NCBI RefSeq assembly: GCF_045223415.1
Contig: NZ_JBEQZJ010000017.1
Coordinates: 1-64,000 of the forward strand
Direction: 5' to 3'
DNA length: 64,000 nucleotides
Source: Hoskinsella mucinilytica
Lineage (GTDB): Bacteria > Bacillota_I > Bacilli_A > Erysipelotrichales > Erysipelotrichaceae
Program-made: the position numbers and the translations under genes
The notes under the pieces: generated by a model
What the model was told of the DNA's origin: nothing
Databases searched by the model: none
Seen by the model: only the letters and a program-made list of their open reading frames with translations
Part shown: positions 1-9,261 of the stretch, piece by piece
How positions within the stretch are numbered: position 1 is the first letter of the stretch
Layout: every line of letters begins with the position of its first letter

Positions 1-118
1 CGGCCTGTATGGCTTTCACATAATCTGCTATTTTTGCGGCCATATCAAACACTCCTTTTTATAATGCCATTATCATAGCATATAAATTCTGATTAAGGAG
101 TTTTTTTCCATATTTTTT

Positions 119-1411
119 TTACAGAGTAGAAAATGCCTGTTCAAAATCATATAAAAGATCATCGATATACTCACAACCAATAGATAAACGAATCGTATTC
201 GGATAAATACCTTGTTCCTTTAATTCTGCTTCTGTAAGCTGTGCATGGGTGGTCGTAGCCGGATGAATGACCAACGATTTTACATCCGCAACATTCGCCA
301 ATAAGGAGAAGATTTCCAGCGCATCGATAAACTTCATTGCATCTTTTGCGTTCCCTTTGATTCGAAACGTAAAGATGGATCCTGCGCCATTTGGAAAATA
401 TCGCTCATATAAAGCATGATAACGACTATCCAAAAGCGAAGGATGCTCTAGCGCTTCTACCTGTGGATGATGTTGTAGATAAGATACCACTTTTAATGCA
501 TTTTCCACATGACGCTCTACTCGTAAAGATAAGGTTTCTAATCCTTGTAGTAACAAGAATGCATTAAATGGTGAAATTGCTGCACCGGTATCTCTTAAAT
601 ACACTGCACGAATACGGGTCACATAGGCTGCCGGTGTCATGTTTGAAAATACTGCGCCATGATAAGAAGGATCACTTTCCGTTAATTGCGGAAACTTTCC
701 ACTCCCTACCCAATCAAAACGTCCTCCATCAATAATGACACCACCTAAACTGGTACCATGTCCACCGATAAATTTTGTTGCGGAATGAACAACGATATCT
801 GCGCCATGTTCAATTGGCCGAAATAGAAAAGGTGTCGCAAAGGTGTTATCCACGATCAATGGGATCTTATGTTCATGAGCAATGTCACTCAGTGCTTCTA
901 TATCGATCAAGGAGCTATTGGGATTACCCAGGGTTTCGATAAATACCAACTTGGTATTGTCTTGTAAAGCCTCTTTGAAATTCATCGGGTCATCCCCATC
1001 CACAAAGGTTGTGGTTATCCCATAATCTGATAAGGTATGCGCCAATAGATTATAAGAACCACCATAAATCTGTTTCGCAGCAACGACATGATCCCCTGCC
1101 TTTGTTAATGACAAAATGGCGTAGGTGATCGCAGCGGCACCACTTGCTACTGCCAATGCTGCAATTCCTCCCTCTAAAGCTGCCATACGCTTTTCAAATA
1201 CCTCTTGAGTGCTATTGGTCAAACGACCATAAATATTGCCCTCATCACTCAACGCAAAACGAGCTGCCGCCTGTTCACAACTGTCAAATACATAACTCGT
1301 TGTCTGATAAATCGGTACGGCACGAGATCCTGTAGCACGATCTGCTTGTTCCTGTCCGACATGTAACTGTTTCGTTTCAAAATTCCATTCCCTTTGTTGA
1401 TTGTTCTTCAT
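119..1411 (-). CDS. metY: O-acetylhomoserine sulfhydrylase (PLP-dependent)
   Basis: Cys/Met-metabolism PLP enzyme of 430 residues, expected to join O-acetylhomoserine with sulfide (or methanethiol) to give homocysteine (or methionine) in the cytoplasm. The N-terminal stretch ETKQLHVGQ and the PLP lysine in HSATKFIGGHGT (near residue 213) are visible. The length fits sulfhydrylases better than the roughly 380-residue cystathionine synthases and lyases, although the family is hard to split by eye. The ATG has an AGGAGG ribosome site and begins 18 bases after the cysK stop, so the two genes form one sulfide-assimilation operon. Confidence 0.9.
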   Translation of the reverse strand: MKNNQQREWNFETKQLHVGQEQADRATGSRAVPIYQTTSYVFDSCEQAAARFALSDEGNIYGRLTNSTQEVFEKRMAALEGGIAALAVASGAAAITYAILSLTKAGDHVVAAKQIYGGSYNLLAHTLSDYGITTTFVDGDDPMNFKEALQDNTKLVFIETLGNPNSSLIDIEALSDIAHEHKIPLIVDNTFATPFLFRPIEHGADIVVHSATKFIGGHGTSLGGVIIDGGRFDWVGSGKFPQLTESDPSYHGAVFSNMTPAAYVTRIRAVYLRDTGAAISPFNAFLLLQGLETLSLRVERHVENALKVVSYLQHHPQVEALEHPSLLDSRYHALYERYFPNGAGSIFTFRIKGNAKDAMKFIDALEIFSLLANVADVKSLVIHPATTTHAQLTEAELKEQGIYPNTIRLSIGCEYIDDLLYDFEQAFSTL

Positions 1412-1429
1412 ACAATTTTCCTCCTATGG

Positions 1430-2362
1430 TTACTCACTTATGAGTGGTGTAGAAAAATAACGATCTCCTCCATCCGGTAAGATCACAACAATGCGTTTTT
1501 GCGCAAAGCGATCTCTTTTTGCGATTTCCATTGCAGCCGCAAGTGCTGCACCGGATGATATTCCTGCTAGTATCCCTTGCGTTTTTGCCAACGCTTTTCC
1601 ATATGCAAAGGCATCTTCATTACTTATCGTAATGATCTCATCATATATATTTGTATTTAAAGTATCAGGTACAAATCCTGCACCAATCCCTTGGATCTTA
1701 TGAGGTCCCGATGTTCCTTCAGATAACATCGGAGAATCTTTTGGTTCCACTGCCACAATGTGAAGATGTGGGTGTTGTTGTTTTAAATAAGCACCAACAC
1801 CGGAAATCGTTCCTCCGGTCCCGATTCCTGCTACAAGCACATCTATCTGTCCATCCATCTGTCGCTCAATTTCCGGTCCTGTTGTTAGATAATGAGCTTT
1901 GGGATTCGCCTTATTTTCAAATTGGCCTAATATATAAGCATTACCTAATTCTTGTACAAGTTCTTGTGCCTTAGCGATGGCACCCTTCATTCCATCCTTA
2001 CCGGGTGTTAAAACGACCTGTGCACCATATGCTTGTATCAAGTTTCTACGTTCAATGCTCATTGTTTCCGGCATGACGATGATTGCCTTCATTCCCTTTG
2101 CCGCTGCACTTGCCGCAATTCCGATTCCGGTATTGCCACTTGTTGGCTCTATCAAAGTTGTTCCTTCACTGATTTTCTTAGATGCCAAAGCATCCTCGAT
2201 CATACTTTTTGCGATTCTATCTTTTACGGAGCCACTTGGGTTATAAGATTCCAGCTTCGCATATACCATTGCTTTTGTTTCATACTTTCGACACATGGAA
2301 GATAACTCCACGATCGGGGTATTTCCAATCAATTCAAAATAATCTTTTTTTACTTCTGTCAT
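1430..2362 (-). CDS. cysK: Cysteine synthase (O-acetylserine sulfhydrylase)
   Basis: Fold-type II PLP enzyme of 310 residues that makes cysteine from O-acetylserine and sulfide. It shows the PLP lysine in NPSGSVKDR (about residue 48), the phosphate/asparagine loop TSGNTG (about 75) and the glycine-rich GIGTGGT loop. ATG is preceded by a GGAGG site. It is first gene of an operon with metY; a strong promoter and a palindrome lie just upstream, and an Rrf2/CymR-type regulator is encoded two genes away, which fits cysteine-responsive control. cysM is the main alternative name. Confidence 0.93.
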   Translation of the reverse strand: MTEVKKDYFELIGNTPIVELSSMCRKYETKAMVYAKLESYNPSGSVKDRIAKSMIEDALASKKISEGTTLIEPTSGNTGIGIAASAAAKGMKAIIVMPETMSIERRNLIQAYGAQVVLTPGKDGMKGAIAKAQELVQELGNAYILGQFENKANPKAHYLTTGPEIERQMDGQIDVLVAGIGTGGTISGVGAYLKQQHPHLHIVAVEPKDSPMLSEGTSGPHKIQGIGAGFVPDTLNTNIYDEIITISNEDAFAYGKALAKTQGILAGISSGAALAAAMEIAKRDRFAQKRIVVILPDGGDRYFSTPLISE

Positions 2363-2395
2363 CTGTTGATTCCTCCGTTTCTTTTCAATTCACTA

Positions 2396-2410
2396 AATTC
2401 ATATAGAATT
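2396..2410. promoter_or_regulatory. Candidate operator in the cysK leader
   Basis: AATTC and GAATT arms with a 5-base centre (ATATA) lie right after the predicted start site of the cysK promoter. This is a suitable place for a repressor such as the Rrf2/CymR protein encoded at 3379-3810. The assignment to that protein is inference. Confidence 0.4.
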
Positions 2411-2414
2411 AGTA

Positions 2415-2450
2415 TGATATAAATATAGAAGAAAAGAGAGCGTATGTCAA
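2415..2450 (-). promoter_or_regulatory. Strong sigma-A promoter of cysK-metY
   Basis: Read on the minus strand, a perfect -35 TTGACA (2450-2445), a 17-base spacer and a -10 TATATT (2427-2422) precede cysK. The predicted transcription start is near 2415. Confidence 0.75.
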
Positions 2451-2474
2451 GCATAATCTCTCTAAACGACAACT

Positions 2475-3278
2475 TTAATGCTTTTGATCAGCTGAAAGGT
2501 CTATCATATCCGCAAACAACGGTGTTCCTAAACCAAAGCCACCGGATACACTTAATACCTGTCCTGTTGTATAGGCTGCCCCATCAGATGCGAAATACAC
2601 CACCGCCTCAGCGATCTCTTCCGGCTTTCCCATACGTTTGATCGGTGTATGGCGTAAAAAGAATTCTTGAAATTCCTTTGACATATGATCCATCACAGCA
2701 TCCGTTGCGGTTTGACCCGGACAAACTACATTCACACGGATTTGATCTCTTGCAACCTGTAACGCAATATTCTTGGATAAATAAATGATCGCATCCTTAC
2801 TAACCGCATAACCGATTCTTGCAATATCGGGAATCTGCCCTCCGATAGAACTGATATTAACGATGCTACCTCCACCTTGCTTTTTCATATAGGGTAAGAT
2901 CGCCTGAGTAGATAAGAATACACTAGCCAGATTTTGATCCATGGTATTCATAAAGTCAGAATACGTTGTATGTTCGATATCTAAATCAGTTCTTGGATCA
3001 GAAGTACCGAAATTATTCACCAACACATCAATTCTTCCTTCTTTTTCTATGACCTCTTCTATCATGGACCCATAAGTTTCTTTCTTTGTCGCATCCTGAT
3101 ATACCGGATAAACGAAACATCCTATCTTTCGTAAAGCCGCTGCTTTTTCTTCAGCACGCTCAAGATTTCTTGCGGCCATATAGACCTTTGCTCCTTCTTT
3201 GGCACATGCCTCTACGATTGCATATCCGATACCACGAGTCGATGCGGTAACCAAAACTACTTTATCTTTTAATCTCAT
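2475..3278 (-). CDS. Short-chain dehydrogenase/reductase (SDR)
   Basis: Classical SDR of 267 residues and NAD(P)-dependent Rossmann fold. The cofactor loop TASTRGIG near the N-terminus and the catalytic YxxxK as YAVSK are present, and the C-terminal TTGQVLSVSGGFG is typical of FabG-like oxidoreductases. The substrate cannot be told. I place the start at MRLKDK because AAGGAG sits 8 bases before that ATG; the longer GTG reading abuts the ribosome site. It stands alone, between the cysK promoter and the Rrf2 regulator. Confidence 0.85.
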   Translation of the reverse strand: MRLKDKVVLVTASTRGIGYAIVEACAKEGAKVYMAARNLERAEEKAAALRKIGCFVYPVYQDATKKETYGSMIEEVIEKEGRIDVLVNNFGTSDPRTDLDIEHTTYSDFMNTMDQNLASVFLSTQAILPYMKKQGGGSIVNISSIGGQIPDIARIGYAVSKDAIIYLSKNIALQVARDQIRVNVVCPGQTATDAVMDHMSKEFQEFFLRHTPIKRMGKPEEIAEAVVYFASDGAAYTTGQVLSVSGGFGLGTPLFADMIDLSADQKH

Positions 3279-3351
3279 AAATGACACTCCTTTTCATCAC
3301 ATCTATCCACAGTATACACCAAGAAGGCCACTTTCATTACTGATATGCTTC

Positions 3352-3378
3352 AAAGAAAAAGACATCATAAGATGCCTT
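3352..3378 (-). terminator. Intrinsic terminator after the Rrf2-type regulator
   Basis: On the minus strand AAGGCATC and GATGTCTT pair around a TTAT loop, followed by a T-rich tract. Confidence 0.7.
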
Positions 3379-3810
3379 CTAAATAACATAAGTTCCATGA
3401 TCCAAGAAACGATCGACAAAATCTTGTAAGGTAACACTGTCTACATAATCATTGATCACCTTATTTAATCCTTCATAAAAGGCTAAGGTTTGGCAACTTT
3501 CTTTTCTTTCACATAGATTATATTGTGTTTCCAAACAAGCTACACAGCTAAGATTTCCTTCCACTGCACGAAGAATTTCACCTGCAGTATACTGTTTGGG
3601 ATCCTTGATCAAGGAATAACCACCTTGTGCACCACGAATACTACGAATCAACCCTGCCTTCGTCAAGGAAGAAACGATTTGTTCGAGATATTTCGTTGAA
3701 ATTTCCTGTCGTTTACTGATATCATGTAGCGATACATGCTTTTCCTGTCCATTTTGTGCAAGATCGATCATTAGACGCAATGCATAACGTCCCTTCGTAG
3801 ATATTTTCAC
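3379..3810 (-). CDS. Rrf2-family transcriptional regulator (CymR/IscR-like)
   Basis: Winged-helix Rrf2 regulator of 143 residues beginning MKISTKGRYALRL from a GTG placed 9 bases after AGGAG. The recognition region EISTKYLEQIVSSL and the wing IRGAQGGYSL are present. Four cysteines occur in a short loop (CVACLETQYNLC then ESC, about residues 88-105), as in iron-sulfur-binding IscR-type members, whereas classic CymR lacks them. Closeness to cysK-metY suggests control of sulfur assimilation or of iron-sulfur status; which one cannot be settled here. Confidence 0.85.
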   Translation of the reverse strand: MKISTKGRYALRLMIDLAQNGQEKHVSLHDISKRQEISTKYLEQIVSSLTKAGLIRSIRGAQGGYSLIKDPKQYTAGEILRAVEGNLSCVACLETQYNLCERKESCQTLAFYEGLNKVINDYVDSVTLQDFVDRFLDHGTYVI

Positions 3811-3878
3811 ACCATTCAACTCCTTTGATTCCTTTTAGTATACCACAGTTTTTATTTTTTCACTATCTAGCTACCCAT

Positions 3879-4637
3879 TTATGCTTCATCCAAATACCCT
3901 TGATAGCTATCACATTTTAAAATTGATTTGGCTCTCTCCACTTCCGTTTGATCTGGTACTTTGGTATCCTCTAATGCATAAGGTATTCCAAGTTCCTTCC
4001 ATTTATATACCCCAAGCGTATGATAAGGTAATATCTCTACTCGCTTCACACAATGTAGTGAAGCTAAGAAATCGGAAAGTGCTTGTAAGTATTCTAATTG
4101 ATCATTGATTCCTGGTACCAATACATGACGTATCCAAATCGGCTTATGAATTTCATCCAGATATCGAATCATATCCAAAATATTCGCATTGGGTTGCCCT
4201 GTCAACTTAAGATGTTGTGTCTCATCTATGTGTTTGATATCCACCAAAAGCAGATCCGTTACCTCCATCAGTGCTTGAAACTTTGAAAAAAACGGTTCTT
4301 CCCTCGTAAATGGATTACCACATGTATCGATCACAGTATGAATGCCCATCTTTTTAGCACGTGTAAATAAATCAATCAAAAAATCAATCTGTAGTAACGG
4401 TTCTCCACCACTCACTGTGATGCCCCCTTGCTTTCCCCAATAAGTACGATATCGTAATGCTTTTTTCAACAACTCTTCACTTGTCGTATCTGCTTCACCT
4501 TTTTGCCATGTATCGGGATTATGACAATACTGACAACGCATTTGACAACCCTTCAAAAATATCACAAAGCGTACGCCGGGTCCATCCACTGAGCCAAAGG
4601 TCTCTATGGAATGAAGTGCACATTTCATCGGTTCCAT
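3879..4637 (-). CDS. pflA: Pyruvate formate-lyase activating enzyme
   Basis: Radical SAM activase of 252 residues that installs the glycyl radical on PflB. The cluster-binding CxxxCxxC motif is CQMRCQYC (about residue 30), preceded by GSVDGPGVRFVIFLKGC, which is diagnostic for glycyl-radical activases. TVSGGEPLLQ binds SAM. The start MEPMK is chosen because AGGAGG lies 7 bases upstream; an ATG 30 bases further out has no such site. It lies downstream of pflB with a terminator between them, the usual pflB-pflA order. Confidence 0.93.
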   Translation of the reverse strand: MEPMKCALHSIETFGSVDGPGVRFVIFLKGCQMRCQYCHNPDTWQKGEADTTSEELLKKALRYRTYWGKQGGITVSGGEPLLQIDFLIDLFTRAKKMGIHTVIDTCGNPFTREEPFFSKFQALMEVTDLLLVDIKHIDETQHLKLTGQPNANILDMIRYLDEIHKPIWIRHVLVPGINDQLEYLQALSDFLASLHCVKRVEILPYHTLGVYKWKELGIPYALEDTKVPDQTEVERAKSILKCDSYQGYLDEA

Positions 4638-4661
4638 GATGCTTCCTCCTAGTTTTATCAT

Positions 4662-4689
4662 ATACAAAAGGTCTGCGCAAGGCAGACCT
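4662..4689 (-). terminator. Terminator between pflB and pflA
   Basis: On the minus strand a perfect 8-base-pair stem (AGGTCTGC/GCAGACCT; + positions 4669-4676 and 4682-4689) with a 5-base loop is followed by TTTTG. It should set pflA below pflB in expression. Confidence 0.7.
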
Positions 4690-4700
4690 AAATCACATTC

Positions 4701-6956
4701 CTACAAACTTTCGTGGCAGGTTCTTGCGATAACATCTAATTGCTGTTCACGAGTCAAATCGATGAATTTCACTGCGTATCCGGAAACACGAATGGTAAAG
4801 TTTGCATACTCTTCCTTTTCAGGATGTTCCATTGCGTCCTTTAACTTTTCAATTCCAAACACATTAACATTCAAGTGATGTGCTCCTTGTTCAAAATAGC
4901 CATCTAATACTCTAACAAGGTTATTCACACGTTCTTCTTCATCATGACCAAGCGCACTTGGATTGATGGTCTGTGTATTAGAAATACCATCTAATGCATA
5001 TTCATAAGGTAACTTCGCAACAGAATTCAAAGATGCTAACAAGCCATTCTTTTCAGCACCATAAGCTGGATTTGCTCCAGGAGATAAAGGCTCTCCTGCT
5101 TTACGTCCATCAGGCAATGCACCGGTTGCTTTTCCATATACAACATTACTTGTAATGGTCAAGATAGAAGTCGTAGGTTCAGAATTACGATAAGTATGAC
5201 GTTTTTCAATTTTACCCATGAATTCCTTCAACAACCATACAGCGATATCATCTGCACGATCATCATCATTTCCATAACGAGGGAAATCGCCTTCGATTTC
5301 ATAATCGATAACCAATCCATTTTCATCACGCACGGTTTTTACTTTCGCATATTTGATTGCACTCAAAGAATCTACAACATGAGAGAATCCTGCGATACCG
5401 GTAGCGAATGTTCTACGTACATCAGTATCGATCAAAGCCATCTGGCTTGCTTCATAGTAATATTTATCATGCATATATTGAATCAAGTTCAAGATATTGA
5501 CATATAGGTCTGCCAACCATTCCATCATGATATCATATTTATGCATAACTTCATCATAATCCAAATACTCTGATGTAATCGGACGATATTCAGGTCCTAC
5601 CTGTGTTTTTGTCTTTTCATCAACACCACCATTGATAGCATATAATAAACATTTCGCAAGGTTTGCACGTGCTCCGAAGAACTGCATTTCCTTACCTGTT
5701 TGTGTAGCACTTACACAGCAACATACTGCATAGTCATCTCCCCAAACAGGACGCATAACATCATCATTTTCATATTGTACAGAACTTGTATCAATAGAGA
5801 TGCGAGCAGAATAATCTTTGAATTTTTCAGGTAAGTTTTTAGAATATAACACAGTTAGGTTTGGTTCTGGAGCTGGTCCCATATTCTCCAATGTGTGAAG
5901 GAAACGGAAATCAGATTTCGTTACCATGTGACGACCATCCATACCAAGACCTGCAAGATCTAAGGTAGCCCATACAGGATCTCCTGAGAATAACTGATTA
6001 TAAGAAGGAATACGAGCAAATTTTACCATACGGAATTTCATGGTCATATGATCGATCAATTCTTGTGCTTCACTTTCAGTTAGAATGCCTTGTTCTAAAT
6101 CACGTTCGATATAAATATCAAGGAATGTAGAAACACGTCCCACAGACATTGCTGCGCCATTCTGTGTCTTGATCGCCGCAAGATATCCAAAGTATAACCA
6201 CTGTACTGCTTCTTTGGCATTCTTCGCAGGTCCTGAAATATCATAGCCATAGCTTTGTGCCATTGCTTTCATACCCTTTAATGCTTTGATCTGTTCCGCA
6301 AGCTCTTCACGCTGACGAATGATATCATCCATCATTGTTCCACAACCACAATTGGCTTTGTCATGTTCCTTCATTTCGATCAAATAATCAATACCATATA
6401 AAGCAACACGACGATAGTCACCGACAATACGTCCACGACCATAAGTATCAGGAAGTCCTGTTACGATTTTATTACGACGTGCCAGACGCATTTCCGGCGT
6501 ATAACATTCAAATACCGCATCGTTATGTGTTTTGTGATATTCATGGAAAATTTCATGTAATTTTTCACTAGGTTCATACCCATAAGTCGTACATGCCTCT
6601 TCACTCATTTTAATGCCACCATAAGGCATAAAAGCACGTTTCAAAGGTTTATCTGTTTGAAGACCGACGATTTTTTCCAAATCTTTCAATTCTTCTTTGA
6701 TATAACCTGGGCCATAGCTGGTAAGAGAAGAAACGATTTCTGTTTCCATATCAAGGACACCGTTTTTTGCACGTTCTTCTTTCTGCAATTTCTGCAGTTC
6801 TCCCCATAATTTGTCAGTAGCTTCTGTAGGATCAGCCAAGAAAGATTCATCTCCATCATATGGCTTGTAGTTGTTTTGGATAAAATCTCGGACATTTACT
6901 TCTTCTTTCCAGATACGTCCGCTGAAACCTTCCCATTCTTTGCGTTCATTCGTCAT
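4701..6956 (-). CDS. pflB: Formate C-acetyltransferase (pyruvate formate-lyase)
   Basis: Glycyl-radical enzyme of 751 residues converting pyruvate and CoA to acetyl-CoA and formate under anaerobic conditions. The active-site cysteines appear in AVCCCVSATQTGK, and the radical glycine in TIRVSGYAVKF near the C-terminus, both as in PflB. Length is normal. ATG is preceded by GGAGG. The leader carries a ZTP riboswitch with its own promoter, so expression should respond to folate and purine one-carbon status, consistent with formate as a one-carbon donor. Confidence 0.96.
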   Translation of the reverse strand: MTNERKEWEGFSGRIWKEEVNVRDFIQNNYKPYDGDESFLADPTEATDKLWGELQKLQKEERAKNGVLDMETEIVSSLTSYGPGYIKEELKDLEKIVGLQTDKPLKRAFMPYGGIKMSEEACTTYGYEPSEKLHEIFHEYHKTHNDAVFECYTPEMRLARRNKIVTGLPDTYGRGRIVGDYRRVALYGIDYLIEMKEHDKANCGCGTMMDDIIRQREELAEQIKALKGMKAMAQSYGYDISGPAKNAKEAVQWLYFGYLAAIKTQNGAAMSVGRVSTFLDIYIERDLEQGILTESEAQELIDHMTMKFRMVKFARIPSYNQLFSGDPVWATLDLAGLGMDGRHMVTKSDFRFLHTLENMGPAPEPNLTVLYSKNLPEKFKDYSARISIDTSSVQYENDDVMRPVWGDDYAVCCCVSATQTGKEMQFFGARANLAKCLLYAINGGVDEKTKTQVGPEYRPITSEYLDYDEVMHKYDIMMEWLADLYVNILNLIQYMHDKYYYEASQMALIDTDVRRTFATGIAGFSHVVDSLSAIKYAKVKTVRDENGLVIDYEIEGDFPRYGNDDDRADDIAVWLLKEFMGKIEKRHTYRNSEPTTSILTITSNVVYGKATGALPDGRKAGEPLSPGANPAYGAEKNGLLASLNSVAKLPYEYALDGISNTQTINPSALGHDEEERVNNLVRVLDGYFEQGAHHLNVNVFGIEKLKDAMEHPEKEEYANFTIRVSGYAVKFIDLTREQQLDVIARTCHESL

Positions 6957-7050
6957 TTTCTTTTACCTCCGTTTACCTTTTTATTATACAGAAATATTGA
7001 GCACCTCGCAATGTTAACCACTTCTAATTCACATAAGCGTTGGATGCATA

Positions 7051-7147
7051 AGAAAAGAGCCTACACCAATCCAGACTCTATGCCCAGACGGTCGGCTCTG
7101 TAACATTATACTTCATGTGGTCAATTCCACTTCCGTCAGTCGTATAA
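7051..7147 (-). promoter_or_regulatory. ZTP (pfl motif) riboswitch with terminator platform
   Basis: The minus-strand RNA has P1 TTATAC/GTATAA (7147-7142 with 7111-7106), P2 GTGG/CCAC (7130-7127 with 7120-7117), and the conserved 3' block ending CTGGGCA (7087-7081). The class pseudoknot is visible: GACGG (7137-7133) can pair with CCGTC (7091-7087), a covarying form of the usual GGCGG/CCGCC. An alternative stem AGAGCC/GGCTCT (7099-7094 with 7061-7056) followed by TTTTCTT is the terminator. It reads toward pflB, the gene that gave the pfl motif its name. ZTP/ZMP binding is expected to favour read-through. Confidence 0.88.
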
Positions 7148-7155
7148 CTGATTAC

Positions 7156-7184
7156 ACTTTATCATTTTTCACTTTGCTCGTCAA
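7156..7184 (-). promoter_or_regulatory. Promoter of the riboswitch-pflB unit
   Basis: TTGACG (7184-7179), a 17-base spacer and an extended -10 TGATAAAGT (TAAAGT at 7161-7156) overlap the 3' end of the upstream gene. The predicted start near 7149 coincides with the first base of riboswitch helix P1. Confidence 0.65.
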
Positions 7185-9198
7185 CAAGTTCACCCATTTT
7201 TTTACAAAATATACGATATTGATTTCCATTCAAGCGTTTTGCCTGATACATCGCTTCATCAGCACAATGATATAAGGTAGAAACTTCTTGACCATCCATT
7301 GGATATCTTGCGGCCCCGATACTTGCGCTTAATGGTTTTCCAAAAGCATCCAACCCTTGAATTGCACGCAAAATATCATCTAATTTGGTATCGATATCCG
7401 CATGTAGTGACATATTACGGATAAATATCACAAACTCATCTCCACCGATTCTGGAACAAATATCATCTGTTCTGCATACATTCTGTATTGCTTTCGCAAC
7501 CTTGATCAAACAAGTATCTCCACATTGATGACCATATGTATCATTTAATATTTTAAAATCATCCAAATCAATCAAGATCATCACATGCATCACTTGTAGA
7601 CCACTATGTTTTAAGGTATTTTCCATCTTATGAAACAAAGCACTACGATTATACAATCCCGTCAAAGCATCTGTTTGAGACAGTTTTCTTAATTCAATCG
7701 TTCTATTCATTTCCTTATCGATATCATATATCAAAACACTTGCCTTTACATCATTGGTATATGGATCTAAAATCAATCTGATCTCTCCCAATGCCCAATA
7801 CTCTTTCCCATGTTCATCATATCTTCGATGTTTTAATGTAATCACACGTTTCCCTTTTTCATATTGTGCAAGCAGAAAATCTTGAGAAAAAATCTTTAGA
7901 TACTTCTTACGATCTTTCAATGAAACAAAATGATCCGCAGAATAATGTGCGATATACGTAAAGGATTTTCTTACTGCTTGTGGTAATACATCCGCCACCC
8001 TACCCTCTACGGAATCAAAACGGTCACGAGTAAGATCATATTCATAATATGCAATTGTTTCATTTTTCTTTTGGTCAAATTCTACTTTCCAATTTTCAAA
8101 TGCCATTTCTTTTTCATGGATATCCGTATAATCCTCATAAGAGATGATTGCTGTTTCAGGAAGTGATTGCTCATCATACAGCATGGTATAACGTGCTTTG
8201 ATCCATCGCATTTCCTTCAAAGGAAGGATCATTTGTCTGAATATTGCTTCTCCGCTTGCTTTTCCTAATTTCATATCTTGATAAAAATTCAAAAATTCAT
8301 TTATGGTGTCTTCACTGATAATGTTCTTTTCAATGGCAATATCAGGCATATTTTCTACTCTTCTACCGTTTTCTTTCGTTTCTGCGCCATCATCCGTAAT
8401 TGACAATATCTTAGATTTCACATCATAACGAAGGATACTTAAGCTTCCTTGATGCAATGCTATTCTTTTTTCTTCTTCACTGATTCGTAATTGGTTCATC
8501 ATTTCCTTGCGTGTGGTATTATCTAAAACGATCGCAAGATAGTGATTCTTGAGAACATCCGAAACGACCCTAGCTACCATCCAACGAAGCGTTCCATCCT
8601 TTTTCCTCACCCGATATTCTAGATCAAAAACACTATCATGATCTTTGATATGCGTTAACAACTCTGTTTTAAAATTCGAAAAATCTTCAGCATATATGAT
8701 ACGTGTGGATAATATATCATCTTGTTTTAATTCAGTTTCTTGATAGCCCAGCATCTTATAAATATATGTATTATGATAGACACAATGCAGGGTTTCCTGT
8801 TCTATACGAACACATAGGATACCACATGGTACACTGTTGGTTCTTAAGCGATTTATTTTCACGATTTCATCATCCATAAGTGCATCATTGATCCATGTAA
8901 ATTTAAACAAGATACAAGATTGACCCTCAAAGAGGATGATCTCATAAGATGTGCGATATCTAAATTCATGATTTTTTTGATCGTATAAAACAATGAAAGC
9001 TTCATGATTTACATAGATACGTTTACATTGTTTTCGTAATGTATCTAGATTCAAGTCTTGATGATCGATTTCCTTGATCAATGCATCACTATGCCAAATC
9101 AGTTCCCAGTTTTCATCATTAGAAAAGCACAAGAAGCTTTGATCAGATAGCTCTGTTAAAACAAGCAAATCCTTTACGTTATAGTTTCTTGTGCTCAT
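7162..9198 (-). CDS. Diguanylate cyclase with PAS-like sensor region (GGDEF)
   Basis: About 678 residues. The last ~165 form a GGDEF domain with intact RIGGDEF and LTGLYNRSAL motifs, predicting synthesis of cyclic di-GMP. Upstream are at least two PAS-like segments; one contains YRVRKKDGTLRWMVARV, typical of PAS/PAC. I see no membrane segment, so it is probably a cytoplasmic sensor. No EAL domain is present. I choose MSTRNY as start because GGGA lies 8 bases upstream of it, while the ATG 33 bases earlier has no ribosome site. The ligand is unknown. Confidence 0.88.
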   Translation of the reverse strand: MSTRNYNVKDLLVLTELSDQSFLCFSNDENWELIWHSDALIKEIDHQDLNLDTLRKQCKRIYVNHEAFIVLYDQKNHEFRYRTSYEIILFEGQSCILFKFTWINDALMDDEIVKINRLRTNSVPCGILCVRIEQETLHCVYHNTYIYKMLGYQETELKQDDILSTRIIYAEDFSNFKTELLTHIKDHDSVFDLEYRVRKKDGTLRWMVARVVSDVLKNHYLAIVLDNTTRKEMMNQLRISEEEKRIALHQGSLSILRYDVKSKILSITDDGAETKENGRRVENMPDIAIEKNIISEDTINEFLNFYQDMKLGKASGEAIFRQMILPLKEMRWIKARYTMLYDEQSLPETAIISYEDYTDIHEKEMAFENWKVEFDQKKNETIAYYEYDLTRDRFDSVEGRVADVLPQAVRKSFTYIAHYSADHFVSLKDRKKYLKIFSQDFLLAQYEKGKRVITLKHRRYDEHGKEYWALGEIRLILDPYTNDVKASVLIYDIDKEMNRTIELRKLSQTDALTGLYNRSALFHKMENTLKHSGLQVMHVMILIDLDDFKILNDTYGHQCGDTCLIKVAKAIQNVCRTDDICSRIGGDEFVIFIRNMSLHADIDTKLDDILRAIQGLDAFGKPLSASIGAARYPMDGQEVSTLYHCADEAMYQAKRLNGNQYRIFCKKMGELVDEQSEK

Positions 9199-9261
9199 AT
9201 GATCATTCCCTTCTTGCCCATTATACATCATGCATTTGAGAAAAAGAGAAATTAGGAAAAA

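Noticed and set aside
5196..5507. Plus-strand frames inside pflB, cysK and the conjugation genes (for example also 44083-44526, 29316-29690, 38067-38411)
   Set aside because: They lie antisense to well-identified genes, lack ribosome sites and give low-complexity proteins of no family.
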